Source: Saccoglossus kowalevskii
Lineage: Eukaryota > Hemichordata > Enteropneusta > Harrimaniidae
Assembly: GCF_000003605.2 (NCBI RefSeq)
Contig: NW_003107589.1
Span: 467,032-531,031 of the forward strand
Direction: 5' to 3'
DNA length: 64,000 nucleotides
Shown: positions 28,333 through 41,790 of the stretch, piece by piece
Position numbering within the stretch: the first letter of the stretch is position 1
Layout: every line of letters starts with the position of its first letter
The notes under the pieces: model-generated
The model's input: the letters and a program-made list of their open reading frames with translations, nothing else
Databases searched by the model: none
Told to the model about the DNA's origin: nothing
Made by a program: the position numbers and the translations under genes

Positions 28333-31300
28333 GTAAGTGTTTAGCGACGCTGCACAGAGCCGATACACATAATATCATATCTAAAGTACACTGTAACCTA
28401 AATAAATCCAGAGTATGTAAAATCACACACCTCTGGCAAGTGTCTCCATATTCCACGTGTTCATACAATCCCTACTTCGCGGTATAAAACATACAGGCTG
28501 CAGATTGAACATTATTCTCACGTATAAATAAGGCTTTAATAATCTAACTACATTGCATATAGAACACAAGATAGGAAAATAATAACTAAATACAGATACA
28601 TATATGTGGAGATTCATTGGTATCTAGTAACACATACAAACTGCCCATACCATGAAGGTGTAGCCTTATATACCAGTCGCTTTATCATATTCTGCAAATT
28701 GCATTACTGAAAATATATGGCTGCAGACACTTGCTCGACATTACCGAATGCTAACACAAAACAATTATCATACAATGACATTTTCATTTTTGTGTTTATC
28801 GATGCGTAATTCAGGTATTTAGAGCTCTTGCTATATACTGTGAGTCTTCTACCATTATTTCGTTTCACAAGAAATCGTAAAAGCATTTCAAATTCAGCGC
28901 TGCTAACATGGAAAAGTAAAGCAAGTAAATGACACCTAATAGACAGTTTATAATACGTTGATTCAAATTAACATGCAGCGACTACGTGATTCGAACTGGC
29001 AAGTCATCTAGCTACACGTCATGATCGGCGTGTCTCAATACATTGAAACCTTTCCATGTCGATCCCATCCACATAGCGTAGCTACACATGTAGCAACACA
29101 TATGTTGCCTCGACATGGACATACATATGGTGAAGAACATTGATAGGACGAGTCCAACTTTCACTCAATTAACCATTAAAAGGGGGAGCTCGTCGCGCCG
29201 CGCCTTGTTCGATAGGACACCCATAGCGACGTACACAACGCGCGGTAAACACGTCGTCTGTTTGTTGTTTGTTTTTCGTCAAATCATAATAAACTTCCAA
29301 TGAGAAGAGTTACTATAGATAAACCGCAATCTATGCGGTACGTATGGCGAGTTGTATAGAAATATCGTTTAAAACTGTTGACATTTGAAGAAGCATTGAA
29401 TAACTGAAAACGGAATGAGGCGACAGCTGGTGTCTGGTAGTTTTCAAATGTCATAATCTGGTCATTTCAGGGATTATTGTGTATTTCTTATTCAGCACAG
29501 ATTTGCATTCATAAAATTCGTTTGCTTTTCTACTGTATAGTGGATTAACCACGATTTCCAGGGGGTTAATCCACGACAGAGCTTCCGTATGACGTCATGT
29601 TTCTCTGGATTCTATGCCTCAAGCAGAGAGGTAAAAATGATACATTACGTATTTGGGCATAATCCTTGAAGTGAATTATGAGAATCAGGAAAACAGATAA
29701 ACAAACTGACTGACTAACTGACTAAATACCTTACTAATAATATAAATGACTGACTAACGTAACGGCGGTCGTAGACTTCAACTGTTCAATTGATTTGACA
29801 AACTAGCATTGGTGTATCATTTATGCATTATCTCTATCTGTACTATGTTATTACAAGATGGTAACAAAAAATATTTCATATTTCTTTCCATACCAAGATT
29901 TGTGTCCTAACACTGAACCCTAGATATAATCTTTTTGCCAACACCGTAACTTTTTTTATGATTTGCAAAAAAGGTGGAGCAGTCTAGCTTATATTGAATT
30001 ATCCGTTTGTCAAATGAATTGAAAAAGTGATCGATCAAAACAATGAACGGACGAATATTCAAACAGCGACAGAGCTGGCAAATTTCATGAAACCTCTTTT
30101 TGATTGCCGCGTTTCTAATTGTTTGACATATAGTATTTCGACAAAACGCAGGTCATGCCAGAAAACTACAATCGTACAAAAAAATATACATTGAGTGTAT
30201 TTATAGTCAGAGTCATAAATTTAGAAGCATTTTCAGACGTTTTTTGTAGGCAATTTATAGACCTGAGCCCCAATCAACATGCAAAGTGATTGAATGTCTT
30301 CTGATTTCATCTGAATGTTGTTATCTCAAACCGTGATATCTGCCAACAAACTGTGTGAAAGGTGTGGGTAAGTTTATTACTAAGCTGTTTAGGCAATACT
30401 TTTATACTTTTTATTTGACCTGAATGCCGGGGAGAGATTAGTATATATGATAAATAAATATGAATGTAAGAGAAATATGATCACGTGACTCAAATATATA
30501 GCAGTATAAGCTAATTATGTGGTTTTCGTAAAGATCCTTGTTACTATGCTCGAACTATATATACGATACACATTTGTGATTGTGTTAGGGATTTTTGACG
30601 AACTGAAATTCGATCATGTGAATATACCCAATAATGTTGAATTTATTAAAGCATGTACTCAGCATGGATTAACAACATGGACACAAAAAGATAGCTTCAT
30701 TAAAATAAGGTAAATTAAGCCATGCGGATAAAAAACATTTAAAAGAACATAGAGTGCACATGAAAGGATTGTCCATGTGTTTCATCATTCTCTACATTTG
30801 CTAATAATCTCAAAAACACATTTCTTGTAAATTTTGAACTTTCGCTTTTCGCAATAATTAATTATTTCAGCCGCCGAATCATAATTATGCCTTGGGCACG
30901 TTAATAAAAACTGATTGACATACGCCGTGCCTATTCATGGTATCTTCAACAGTGACAGTGACATTCAGCAGTAGTATATTAAATATACACATAATGTGGT
31001 CGATAATTGAGTAAAATTTACAACTATTCATTATCAACTCAATATGATTGTCTCCTGGACCGTGAAGTGATTACAGGTAATACGCTTTGATATTAACACG
31101 AGGTAGACTTGATTAATTAAAAAAAAAACAGATCACGTGAAGCCTTCTTGGAGAATCACCAGGTTTCTACAAGTTACTTCACTGAATTATAGTTTGAACA
31201 CTGACGGCAATTCACTTAAAATTAAACTCAAATCTGCACATGTAGCCGTATGCTTCTCAGAAATAAATCTGCAACATTTCAATGTAAGCTGAAACTAATG

Positions 31301-34300
31301 TTTTTTTAGACAGTAAAGCAGAGACAAGTTTTATACCGATTGAAAAATTAAAATTAAAATCACAATGGTATTGACAAATAATACTATTCGCAAACAAGTA
31401 TAGGGGATTTTCCGTACAATTGCGAGATCTCGCGAGATGTATGAAAAACGCGCGTCGAGCGTCTGCCGCAAAAATCGAACGATTTGATTTTGAACTAGAA
31501 TTTCTTTATTTCTTTAACTCACATCGACCGGCCGATCTTCGACAGAGGAATATTACTTCCGAATACCCTTACTTAATCAAAATTGCCTATCATCAAATGT
31601 GGACAGCACATTATTAAGCATGGAAATGTCCCCCAAAATACTTCGCGTTTGTCGAATCCCACGCGATGTTTGACGCCACTACGCCACTACGACGCTATGA
31701 CATTTGTTTGTCCTGTTTTTACGTTCGATTTCACGCATAACGCGTGATTCTCGCGTTATGGTCTATATTGATATAGTTTCCGCGTTTGTAAGTCATAAAT
31801 ATCATGAGTGAATTTGTTAGCATGTGATCTCATGAATATCTTATGTAATAATATAGATTGACTTGTACTTATATTATGTATCACCATAATAGTATTACAG
31901 TAACCACAAATATATTTCGTAACAGCATGCCAATATTTATTTCAACTATTTTCGTTTTGTTAATTCATAAAATGTATAGTCTCACAATAATAATGAATAT
32001 TCTGACTGACGCCACGTCGCTATACCAATTCATGTATTTTTATCGCTTATGTTATATTCCAGAAGCACCAGGGTATGACATTGATTTATAATTCCTTTCA
32101 AGTTAGTAATTAGAATACATGACGAATATATAACAAATGTATGATGTTTTGTATGGATAAAATTAAGTACTACCACATGGGAATGAATTACATAGCTGCA
32201 ATTTCAGTTTAAATTATTGCATTACTTTTTTCGCATATCAAAAGTATTTCACACAATCGTCGACGTCATGATGTAAATGTGTGTATGTATGATTACACGT
32301 AAGACCGCATGTAGCTATGGTTGGTAATTCTGCAATTCTCGTTAGAATTATGTGTCACTGTTTTTTCTTATTCTATAGCTGCGTATTTACCATTCTTGTT
32401 AACTGCTACTGTGTTCAGGTTTATTCAAACCTTCCGTTTCTTCCACATGATGTAATGATTGAAAAGCACTATCGACCAAATTATATTTAATGTACGAGTT
32501 CTTTAATCTCTTAAATTACAATAGAATGTGTCAGTGACTGATGTCTAACACGTGGCATATGGAAATACATAAACCGTCTTTGGTAGGGTTTTCATTTTTT
32601 AGAGTCCCACCAAAACATGTAATATGCTAAGAATGTATTATATCTTGTTTTAGTTTCATTGAGCAGTATTTTAGTATATATTCTTTTTCGGAAAGAAATG
32701 TTTCAGTCTGAAGGAAAACGAGGAATCGCATTACAATTTAGTTTACTGAAAACCGAACTATGAATGTTTACTAAAAAAAAACACTTTTACATTTAGTCTG
32801 CTTTATGCAACGATAACAACACCAATGTTATTGCTGACTGCATACAGCTTATGTATTAGATATAATTAGACAATATCTTGGACACTGCCTGTGGGGACAA
32901 TCTCTACTCAGTAGCTAAAAGTCAAATTAAATTAGCTTGTCACTTGCAGCGTTAAATATTTCGAACCGCTTTTTTAACCCTTCAATACAGTTCAACCACA
33001 TTTCATTAATAACAACTCAACGACTGTTGAAACAAATAGGCATATGTTGGCAATGTGTCAATCACTCAGCAAATTACCGATTGAACACGTCCACGCAAAT
33101 TGTGTCCGTCTCTTAAAATTTCAAATACTATTTATCAATGTATTTAATAAAGAATGTTGAAGGTAATATTAACATAATACTATATAGACCATTAATAGAG
33201 AAATATACCAAAGAGTGTTTTTTTGTCCTAGTTGTCGGAATCAATACAGGTTTGCCAGAAATAACAATGAAGATTGGTATATAATTTCAGTTACGCAAAC
33301 ATTGGATAAAATTACGTTGATTTATTGGTGTATGATTTATGTGGTCATGAACCACAAAGATTAATTATCATTTATTTGTGCATTGACAACACCGAGCCAT
33401 GATTGATCCATTGTGCTTTGAATAATGTAACGTATATGCACAATATTTACCCTCGTCAATCACCTCCCGCCTCAAATAACACATCAAATTAGATTTATAC
33501 ATACGTCGTACCACTAACGTACATATATATAAGAAATAGAATTCGTCATTACTCGTGTATTTTCGGCCTACAAAAACAGGATATTGATTCAATAAATGTC
33601 CCACCTAACCGGCGTATTTTTATTTCACTGGTTTCACCATGCATATCGTTGCGCCGGCCTGTTTTTTGCATTTTTTGCTTGCTGCTCAATCGACGACTTT
33701 TGATATGTACACCATAATAATCCTAGATTCGTTATTAACTTTATTAAATATTTGCTTAGTGAAAGATCATTGCTCATCCAGTATTTACTCTTACAGTACA
33801 ACAAATTCTGCGCCTACCATCAGCTGACAACATACGTCTTTCCCTGTAGATTTAATTAATCACTCAGTCTGTCCTGTCATAGGACAACAAACACCGCCTG
33901 TGTAAATCTGTGTGCGTGCGTTTTATTAAAATATCAAAACTACTTAATGTCACAAATACGTTTTACCCAGAATGAATTAATCTAACTAATGCATTCTGCG
34001 TAAACGCGTCATATTGGTATTCTACGCACTATATCAGAGTTGGTTGTCCACTTAATTATTGCAAAGCGTTATCACATGAAAACGTCTCATCTAAATTATC
34101 ATTGGGTTAATTTAAGTATATTATTTGCAGGGATCATTAAATTTGAAATCGGGGATGGGGTGCTTCATTGAGCATTGCCGCAGCCGTGTGTTATATGTGA
34201 TGTAGGATGTGTCATCTAAAACTTATTGACGCTGATCGATTTGCAGGCACAGGTTAATCATGTTTTTATCAGGTATTATTTAGTCTGATCGTAGCGTTAT

Positions 34301-37300
34301 CGATGTATCATAAACGATCATCATGGCAATGCTTGTCACATGCTGTGCTGATGGACATTAACGCGGGGACAATGCGTGCTGCGCATTAACAGATAGATGC
34401 GTGACATCGGGGTACTTCCAATACATCCAAATACTTTAAGTGGTTAATTACCTATGCGCCAAACTTCTATTGTGTATTTTCACATTTGACATAGTCATGT
34501 ATATTTTTTGTTTGTTTCCAGGTAACAGTTCAAGCAACATGCATTACTCTGACTGCCATGAGTGTTGATAGATACTATGCTATAGTGCATCCACTGAAAT
34601 CTCTGAAGACTCGCACTCCTAAGGTGGCCATTAGTGCCATTGCTGCTATCTGGTTATGTGAGTAAAATAATGAATAACGTCTTTCATCTTATCACGCTCA
34701 CAACTAATGGGTTTTAGTAGCATAGTTCGTATCCTGGTAACCACTCGAGATCTTAAAGATGAAACAGTGCTACACAGGTTTTGTGCGAACCTGGTCACGG
34801 GAAAGACAGTTACTAACTATTTTGTTTTACAAATATTGTTCAAAATAATGTTACATATGAAAATTCATACCTGAATTGTTTCTTCGTGGTCTTCCGTTTA
34901 GTGCCTGAAATAAATACACATTTCGATTCCCATCTATGTATTTTTTAACACAAACATGCAATTACAGGCTTGCTTGTAATATTTTTGAATATTTCTTCAT
35001 TTCTAAGCCTAGTCTAGACTGTTGTGAAAAGAAGGCAAATTTGTGAATATGAACCAACACAAGGTTACTTTGCCATGCAAATGTGATTAACGTGTTGAGT
35101 GAAAGAAAACATTTCAAATACATATTATCAGACCATAAAGACGAAAGTACAACATACAGTTCAACTTATTTAAAACATTAGAATATTTTGATTGATTTAT
35201 ATAGTCTGTTTTTCTCGTCGGGAAAATATGTTTTAAGTAGCATCAGTTAGCACATAATTGAATATGCGTTGGGTACTTTATTTTCCATGATGTTTGACCC
35301 GAAATGCTGTTTACTGGCCCATTTTATGAATCAAAATAATTACTTATATTTTTGATATGCTGCCATATTCTGCTTTTTGAATATAAATGAATTATATGCA
35401 TTACATATCATATTCGTGATGTATTAGCCAATTTATAAGTAGGAATATTGTGTATGACGCCATGCCAACACAATATGTATATAACAAGTTAACTGTGCAG
35501 ACCAGTCATTTCATTGTTATGTACATTGTTTTTCCCTATTATAATCATGGCACTGTTACTTGGGATGTTGGTATGAGTAAGTATTTACGACTACCAAATT
35601 AAACAGAAATTCGGGGACTGTATGGTTGCTGCACCAACACTAATCACTTGTTCAATGACTTGCCTTATGCATTAATGGGTTGAATACACGCACCTTTAAA
35701 CCGTCAGTAATCGAAGCTCTGATAAAAATAAATCGATATATACGTTTATTTAAAGAATTTGTTCTGATTTTTTCCCATTCGTGTTAGTGTGTCGTTTGTG
35801 TTTTTCTTTATATATAACATGCACAGTTTTTTTCATGTTCTTGTATGTATTGATCCGCATTCCAAGGTCTTAAACATGATATACGTAGTGTACGTGCCAG
35901 TAATAGTGGTTTGCAAGAAATAAGTAGCACACTTTCTGTGTACGACTTTCTAAATCCCGGGGATAGTGAGTAGCGGTTTTTTTTTTATTTTAATGATCAA
36001 AAGATGTTTTTGTGTCAATGAAAATACACAAACGCTCTGATGTACTACAACAAATGTAACTATGTTACAAAAACACGAGATACTATACTTTAAGACAAAG
36101 GACCACCATCGCCAAACCGCTGTACAAATATACTACGGCAAACAATATGAACATTATGGTGCAAAGCCTACATTGAAAACGTAGTATAAAATGGCTGCTA
36201 GGAAAGAATGCAAATCACAAGAAACTATTTTCTTTAAATTCAGATATGCGATTATAAATCGAGATGGCAGCGCACATTTCAGGGGGGCTGGTTCAAATGA
36301 TGAGTAAAAAAAAACATGTTTCGCCTTATTTACGGTATTCACATCCGTTGCTCATGAGAACAGCAAATTTAAATATAACAGATTGACCGAAGACTTTGTT
36401 GAAAATGCAATGTAAACGAAAAAATGGCGGGCATTTCAAAGATATAAAAATTACAAAAATCAAGCTTGTTTGATGTTCCGGAATTTTGAACGTGCACATA
36501 CATGCATAACAAGACCTAGATGTAATTTTTGTCAGGTTTAATTAAAACTGCCGACATACAAACATTTTAACGAATGGTGTTCCAGAGCCATGTTTCTGAT
36601 ATGCATGTGCCTGTAACACACAAACACGCATTGTATTTAAATTGTGGGTTAGCAGCTGCACAGCCAAATGTTTGGCATGTCATAACTGATTGCAACCACA
36701 TTTACAAAGCATGTCACACATATTGACATGCATTCGTTTCAAGTTCTGGTTTAATCTCGTATCCATGGTAGCAGAAATGCAGCCCGACATCGATACGCTA
36801 CTGGATATACTAGATCCCAAGCGTTGCGAAAAAATTATATTCATTATGGAAAATAACATTAAGTCTTTATGTGTTGAATGACTTCACTAATGTATCATAA
36901 ACATATGTACACACACAATCCAAGAAAATCCTGAAAAATGTCGAGATTTGAATTAAAAGTAATGACATGTTTTCGCTGTAGCACATGTAAACTGCTGTTA
37001 AATTATAATACTTGTAAATTATATTTTGACTCAGCGAATAGTTTTACTATAATTTTGTACATTAATTATTGACATTATATAATTGTATAATGCTCAATTC
37101 CTTTATAATAATACTAATATACTGTACACATGTACACTTGTCAAAACAAGAATTTTGATTGTTTTAGAATTACGGTATTGGTTTATCAAATCATTTTGGG
37201 CGTGATTGTATCTGCTTTGATAATTCGTTTATATATTTTAATTAAATATAAAATTATAACTTTCATAATGTGGTGTCGATTGTAGACTTAGAATGGAATG

Positions 37301-37989
37301 TGAATAGAAAATTTAAAATAACTTCAAATTTGTTTGTTTTTCACTAAATAGGTTCATGTATGGTTGCTGTTCCCGTTGCGATTTACAAAAAGATTGTCTA
37401 CTTCGAATGGTATGGTGTTCGTCCATTTTGCTTTGACGTTTTCCCCACGCTGCAATGGGACTTTGGATGGTACGTGTACACTTTTATTGCAGTCTACGCG
37501 CTACCAATTTGTATTATTACCATCTGTTATTCCAAAATGCTACGCCAACTATGGAATCAAGTAACCCCTGGGGAGGAGTCCGCTCATCATACACAAAGCA
37601 TCAAGCAAAAGAAGAAGATCACTAAAATGGTTTTCATGGTAACGTTGCTATTCTTCATCTGTTGGATGCCTATTCACATTCAAACCATCTGGACCAGAGT
37701 CGACACAGAAAGTTACCATGCTACAGAGAATGTATATTACTATCATTTATTTGCTAATTGCTTGTCGTATGCAAATTCTTGTCTCAATCCTTTCATATAC
37801 GCCTTTATGGGTGAGAACTTCAGGAAATGTTTTCGAAAAGTTTTCGCTAAGTGGTTCAAGAAGCATTCGGCAACAGTCGCCGCAGTTGGTCAGGGGCAAG
37901 GCGGAGTTGTAGGTAGCAATCTCGGAACATCGTCGATGTTGGCTCAAAAACAGGGTGATGGCACACTCGAAACCTCATCGCGTACATGA
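27982..37989 (+). CDS. KISS1R-like: Kisspeptin receptor-like GPCR (receptor A), complete, three coding exons
   Basis: Spliced as 27982-28332, 34522-34657 and 37352-37989, giving 374 residues. It is a class A seven-transmembrane receptor predicted in the plasma membrane; family members bind kisspeptin-type amidated peptides and generally signal through Gq. Visible hallmarks are N-glycosylation sequons at N10 and N17, GN-V in TM1 (G54-N55), LAISD in TM2 (79-83), C109 at the top of TM3 pairing with C189 in loop 2, D133-R134-Y135, W161 in TM4, CWMP in TM6 (266-269) and NPFIY in TM7 (308-312). The [14 protein letters not shown] block at the end of TM3 is what points to KISS1R/GPR54 rather than galanin or allatostatin-A receptors. 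The tail of about 50 residues is Gly/Ser-rich, with C322 as a possible palmitoylation site. The start is the first in-frame ATG, with G at -3. Ligand identity is inferred from family only. Its convergent paralogue lies at 59.2-62.1 kb. Confidence 0.88.
29540..29597. promoter_or_regulatory. Paired K50-homeodomain-type sites next to a full CRE
   Basis: GTGGATTAACC (29540-29550) and its exact reverse complement (29564-29574) flank a 13-base spacer. Each arm contains GGATTA, the core bound by K50 homeodomain factors (Otx, Pitx, Goosecoid). TGACGTCA, the perfect cAMP response element bound by CREB/ATF dimers, follows at 29590-29597. All lie 1.2 kb into intron 1. The motif matches are direct observations; enhancer function is inference. 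Confidence 0.4.
31411..31770. promoter_or_regulatory. CpG-dense intronic patch with TCTCGCGAGA motif
   Basis: Within AT-rich intron 1, CpG dinucleotides cluster strongly. TCTCGCGAGA at 31428-31437 is the palindromic promoter element recognised by BANP and typical of CpG-rich, TATA-less promoters. Further palindromic CpG blocks follow: GCGCG, CCGGCCG, and CATAACGCG at 31736 facing CGCGTTATG at 31752. This could be an internal or antisense promoter, or a transposon-derived patch. A 65-codon frame starts here (31420-31617), but its product is not recognisable. Confidence 0.4.
34522..34657 (+). CDS. KISS1R-like: Receptor A coding exon 2 (rest of TM3, DRY, loop 2, TM4)
   Basis: A 136-bp exon coding residues 118-162 plus the first base of codon 163. 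It carries VQATC at 120-124, the D133-R134-Y135 motif and W161 in TM4. It enters in phase 0 after a T-rich tract and CAG, and leaves in phase 1 at GTGAGT (34658). The receptor B equivalent has the same length, encodes the identical peptide and differs at only two silent positions. Confidence 0.93.
34658..37351 (+). other. Intron 2 of receptor A (2694 bp)
   Basis: Starts GTGAGT and ends in a T-rich tract followed by AAATAG. No embedded gene, RNA or element is recognisable. The sequence next to the splice sites does not resemble the corresponding intron of receptor B, despite the near-identical exon 2 beside it. Confidence 0.85.
37352..37989 (+). CDS. KISS1R-like: Receptor A coding exon 3 (TM4 end to C-terminus)
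   Basis: A 638-bp exon completing codon 163 (TGT, Cys) and encoding residues 164-374 and a TGA stop. It contains loop 2 with C189, TM5 (about 203-226), the basic third loop ending [10 protein letters not shown]6 with C266-W267-M268-P269, TM7 with N308-P309-F310-I311-Y312, helix 8 (about 316-331) and a Gly/Ser-rich tail. The receptor B exon has exactly the same length. By hand alignment without gaps the two share about 163 of 211 residues, with changes concentrated at the exon start and in the tail. Confidence 0.93.
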
Positions 37990-39004
37990 AAAAATTCGCA
38001 TTATTTTACAACACTCTATTCAGTCGGCTGCAATGCAAAGTGCAAATGTTTAACACGGAACTCAACACCAATTCGTCGCATTCTTAGTGAAGAAATGTTG
38101 ACCATACATTCATTGTTAACCCGGCGTACAGAAAACATATTCTCTATCATCGCTCTACCGCGTAAGAATGCAATGGGACGTCACACGATCCAGAATGTTT
38201 ATCGTAACGTTCCAAATGATACAACTTTTGTATTAAAAACAAATATATTTACTATATGTGTTTCTATTCTATATGGGACGTATACATGCACAGCTTGCAG
38301 TTTGTTCTACTATAACACTGTCCGGTACAAGTAGCGATGTACGCGTTGAGAAAACAAAACAAAACACACTCATTATACGTGCTTTCGCGAGTTTGGTATA
38401 TCGGTGTTCATCAATAATTAATAGTACTTATAACACACTATCACTTCGTGGTTTACTGAATAATGTTTTTATACAACAACTGTACCGTGTCTGTTTGGGT
38501 CGAATCTCAAAGCACGTGCAAAACTATATCGTGTATTCATGTATACGTATAATCATATTGTCGATTTCATGATTGCTTCAGACTGTGTATTACATGATAT
38601 TTTGTGTAGACACACAACTACCCATACCCATGTTTAATTGCTGACCATATAACGCTAAATATACTATACGTAATTTTTTTATTAACTGCCTGTGAAATAT
38701 ATATATTTCATACATTGCACTAGTGTTTAATTATTTTTTTTTTAATATGTCATGTTATGTTATGTTACATTCGAATGAAGTAGCGATACACAATATCCAC
38801 AACGTACATTAAAAATTAATTTAAAAACAATAGTATTATAATGCATGGTTAAACCAGTGAGAAATCGTATTAGTATGACCACATTTATAAGGTCCTTGGG
38901 TAGCCAGGCATTTAAATGCTCAAATGTGAATGTCAGATTTAGAGATATCTGTGTCACCACAAATGAGAACATAATTATAATTGAATTTTACCATGGCAAA
39001 TAAA
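37990..39004 (+). other. Probable 3' UTR / downstream flank of receptor A
   Basis: Non-coding sequence after the TGA. Possible polyadenylation signals are ATTAAA at about 38232 and AATAAA at about 38999. I cannot tell which, if either, is used. Open frames here are short and unrelated to any family I recognise. Confidence 0.4.
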
Positions 39005-39966
39005 TAACCTTTTCTAAATGTTTTGATGCGTCATGTTGGTTGAATTGGGATGTGGTAATTTATCGACATTATACATGTGATCGTTATACCAATGCTCCTG
39101 CTGTTTTGCACGCCATTTAGTATATTTTCAATTACAGTCACGTTAAACCACTTTCGACGTAACCACGGGAATCTGCAACATCAAAGCAAAACAACATCTA
39201 ACCAATACAATAGTGGGCAACGAATTAACGGAGATGAACATATCTTACAGAAAGAATTTTGAGTTTTAGAGCGTTGTTAACTGAATGATATTACATAACC
39301 AGAACTATGTATAAGCCAATGCCAACGAAATGGTGATGTATTTAACCCAGTAACTGTACAGTAATTATTAAAGCGTGCTTATATTTATTTACGTTTTTTT
39401 CATTTATATTTAGCATATAGCATATATTATACTACACCTAATACTGTCAATAATAGATTTGCAAACACTCGTACTAATATTATAAATAAATGAATATATT
39501 TCAGCAACCATTTTTCATCGCATATGAGATGACGCTTATTTTAATTAGTGGTCTGTCAGTAATGTGATTATTAAATGATTAATACTGTAACAAGAATAGC
39601 GCTCGTCTCGAACTTAACAATTTAAACACATAACAATTTAAATACGCAGTCAGATTCTGCGTAGCGAAAAGTCACAGTATACAAATGATATAGATACACA
39701 ATACAATTTTATCGGAGAATATAGATGCAACTCCCAGGACGTCATGTCATTTTTTTTCCATGAGAGACAGTAGTCATAATCCACATGTGACATTCACTAT
39801 TGTAATTTCGAGTCATAGTCAGGGAGTTATTATCAAATCAATCAGACAGTTAGTTAGTTTAGTAACATTGGGGGCACATGGGTGAATATCTTGATTTAAA
39901 ACAGATTACATTATTCAATTCATCAAATGTTAACCATTGAATATTTTGACATGACTGATTTTTCAG

Positions 39967-40039
39967 TCATCTAAGTGACTGAATGCATCGTTACGCAACA
40001 TACAGTGTGTATTGATGTGAATACTTGGAGTGGAAGCTT
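39967..40039 (+). repeat. Dispersed direct repeat, copy 1
   Basis: About 73 bp matching 41719-41790. Shared blocks are TCATCTARGTGACTGAATGC, ATCGTTASGCAAC, TACAGTGT, ATTGATGT and ATACTT followed by GTGGAAGCT. I count only about seven mismatches. The copies are 1.75 kb apart in the same orientation, which suggests an interspersed element or a local segmental duplication. Confidence 0.75.
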
Positions 40040-41718
40040 CAACAAATATGAATTAATAGCACTGGATAGATTAATAACACACATTTTAAGTCAGTATTAT
40101 AGACCCCACTAACACAAGCCGTTTCTAAACGTACGCCCTCTTGAGATAAACATTGGTCTGTATGTACTACATAAGTAAACCAACGTTCTGGTATCAGAAT
40201 AGAACAAGCGTACCGACAATTCAATCAACTCATTGATATTGAACAAAAATATGCCTTTTCAGGAGGACGATTCATTCAAAATAATGGCAGGGACATATAC
40301 TCCTTGTCCAGTAATTAACAGACATTACTTTGTGAAAGCGTACATATGGGAAAGTATGTAATATTGTTTTATAGTTGGCTTAGAAATGGGAAATTCTCTA
40401 CAAAAAGGTATGAAATATATAACCACATATGATTGTGTATGTTACCGCATTATATTTTATTGACAGTTATCGCACAATATGGTGAACTGATGTTTCGGAA
40501 ATTTACATACAAGAAGAAGAAAGCCGACATCCTCACACAAGTAGCGATTATATGAATGGATCGTTCGGAAAGGATAAAAGAATATAATTTTAAATTCATA
40601 ATCTTGTATAACATTAATATGTGAATTGATACCAATTCGGAGTTATCTGCGTTAGACCGTCGTTGATTTGATGAATATATATTTTATTTTGAAAAGATGA
40701 ACTTATAAATTATAAGATAAAAAATAGCATATATATGTCGGCAAATGAACCCCTGTATTGGGAATATATACTAACCTGTAAATACTTGCGGGCAATCCCG
40801 ACCCCAATCCCGCATTCACTCTTCATAAATAAATGAAACATTAAAGAAATTTGTTTATTAAAATGTTAATTTATATTTCCATGATAAGTCTATGATGATG
40901 AAATTCATGTGAGAGACTCTTACACAATATGTCTATCTCGGTAAACTCTTTACGGACATCAATGACGTGAAAACTGTTATATAAGTGGCGTTGGCATTTC
41001 TTCACTTAGCGTCAAATATGCTTTGGATCGGGGTTTTCTAAAGCAACAAATTTGTTTCTCAAGGTGATTTATATTAAAATATGCATCAACATGAGACATA
41101 AGACAATGCATCAACGTAAGACAATGAATATTGTTTATATATTGTTTTTTTGGTGATTTTCAAAAGTAAAATAACTAAACTGACAAAACTAATTTCTTAA
41201 ACAAGTAGAATTGAAACAATCGTAACCAGGTAAACGTAATTTCAAATATTCATACGCGAAAACGATGACTCATAGATTCACGCGTCCGCACCTGTATCTC
41301 AGACACATCAAATATTGTATTAACCAATATATTAATATTCCCACTATTTCAATCATGACATGTCCATCTCACAATGGAGATAAAAGGCTAGCATGCCCAA
41401 GGACACATGAAGCGCATCAAATAAGAACATTGTTATTTAGAAAGAAACACATCCCGTACTGTTCATTTAAATATATAATATATACTCTAAAAGGTCAGAA
41501 TATTGAATACTAGTAGTCGTCTTCATAATTTCATAATTTTAGTGTAACACGTCTATATCGCTGATATTTGTACAGTAAAACGGACCCACAGACACGTGTT
41601 TATGAAGTAAAATAAATGTAATTTCTAAAGCAATTTGTCAGATCATCTGATAAAATTACATGTTCGGGTTTCTTGTAATTGTTATATTGTGAGATGACCT
41701 TTTTTTGACGGTAACATT

Positions 41719-41790
41719 TCATCTAGGTGACTGAATGCATCGTTAGGCAACGTACAGTGTTTATTGATGTGGATACTTGTGGTGGAAGCT
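41719..41790 (+). repeat. Dispersed direct repeat, copy 2
   Basis: Second copy of the repeat at 39967-40039 with the same block order. Sequence beyond both ends does not appear to match, so the boundaries are reasonably sharp. Confidence 0.75.

Larger units (their letters stand above)
28333..34521 (+). other. Intron 1 of receptor A (6189 bp)
   Basis: Bounded by GTAAGT at 28333 and a T-rich tract ending in CCAG at 34521. It contains no supported gene. Notable contents, listed separately, are a paired GGATTAA site with a perfect CRE at 29.5 kb and a CpG-dense patch at 31.4-31.8 kb. A short ACTG-type tetranucleotide run lies near 29710. The length and these patches make it a plausible place for enhancers or an alternative promoter. 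Confidence 0.85.

Noticed and set aside
29053-29119. TCCATGTCGA and its inverse flanking ~46 bp in intron 1
   Set aside because: Short arms and a long loop; not distinguishable from chance.
27982-37989. Identification of receptor A as a galanin or allatostatin-A receptor
   Set aside because: Galanin-type receptors lack the [14 protein letters not shown] arrangement at the TM3 end that is seen here and is typical of KISS1R/GPR54; final placement still needs a phylogeny.
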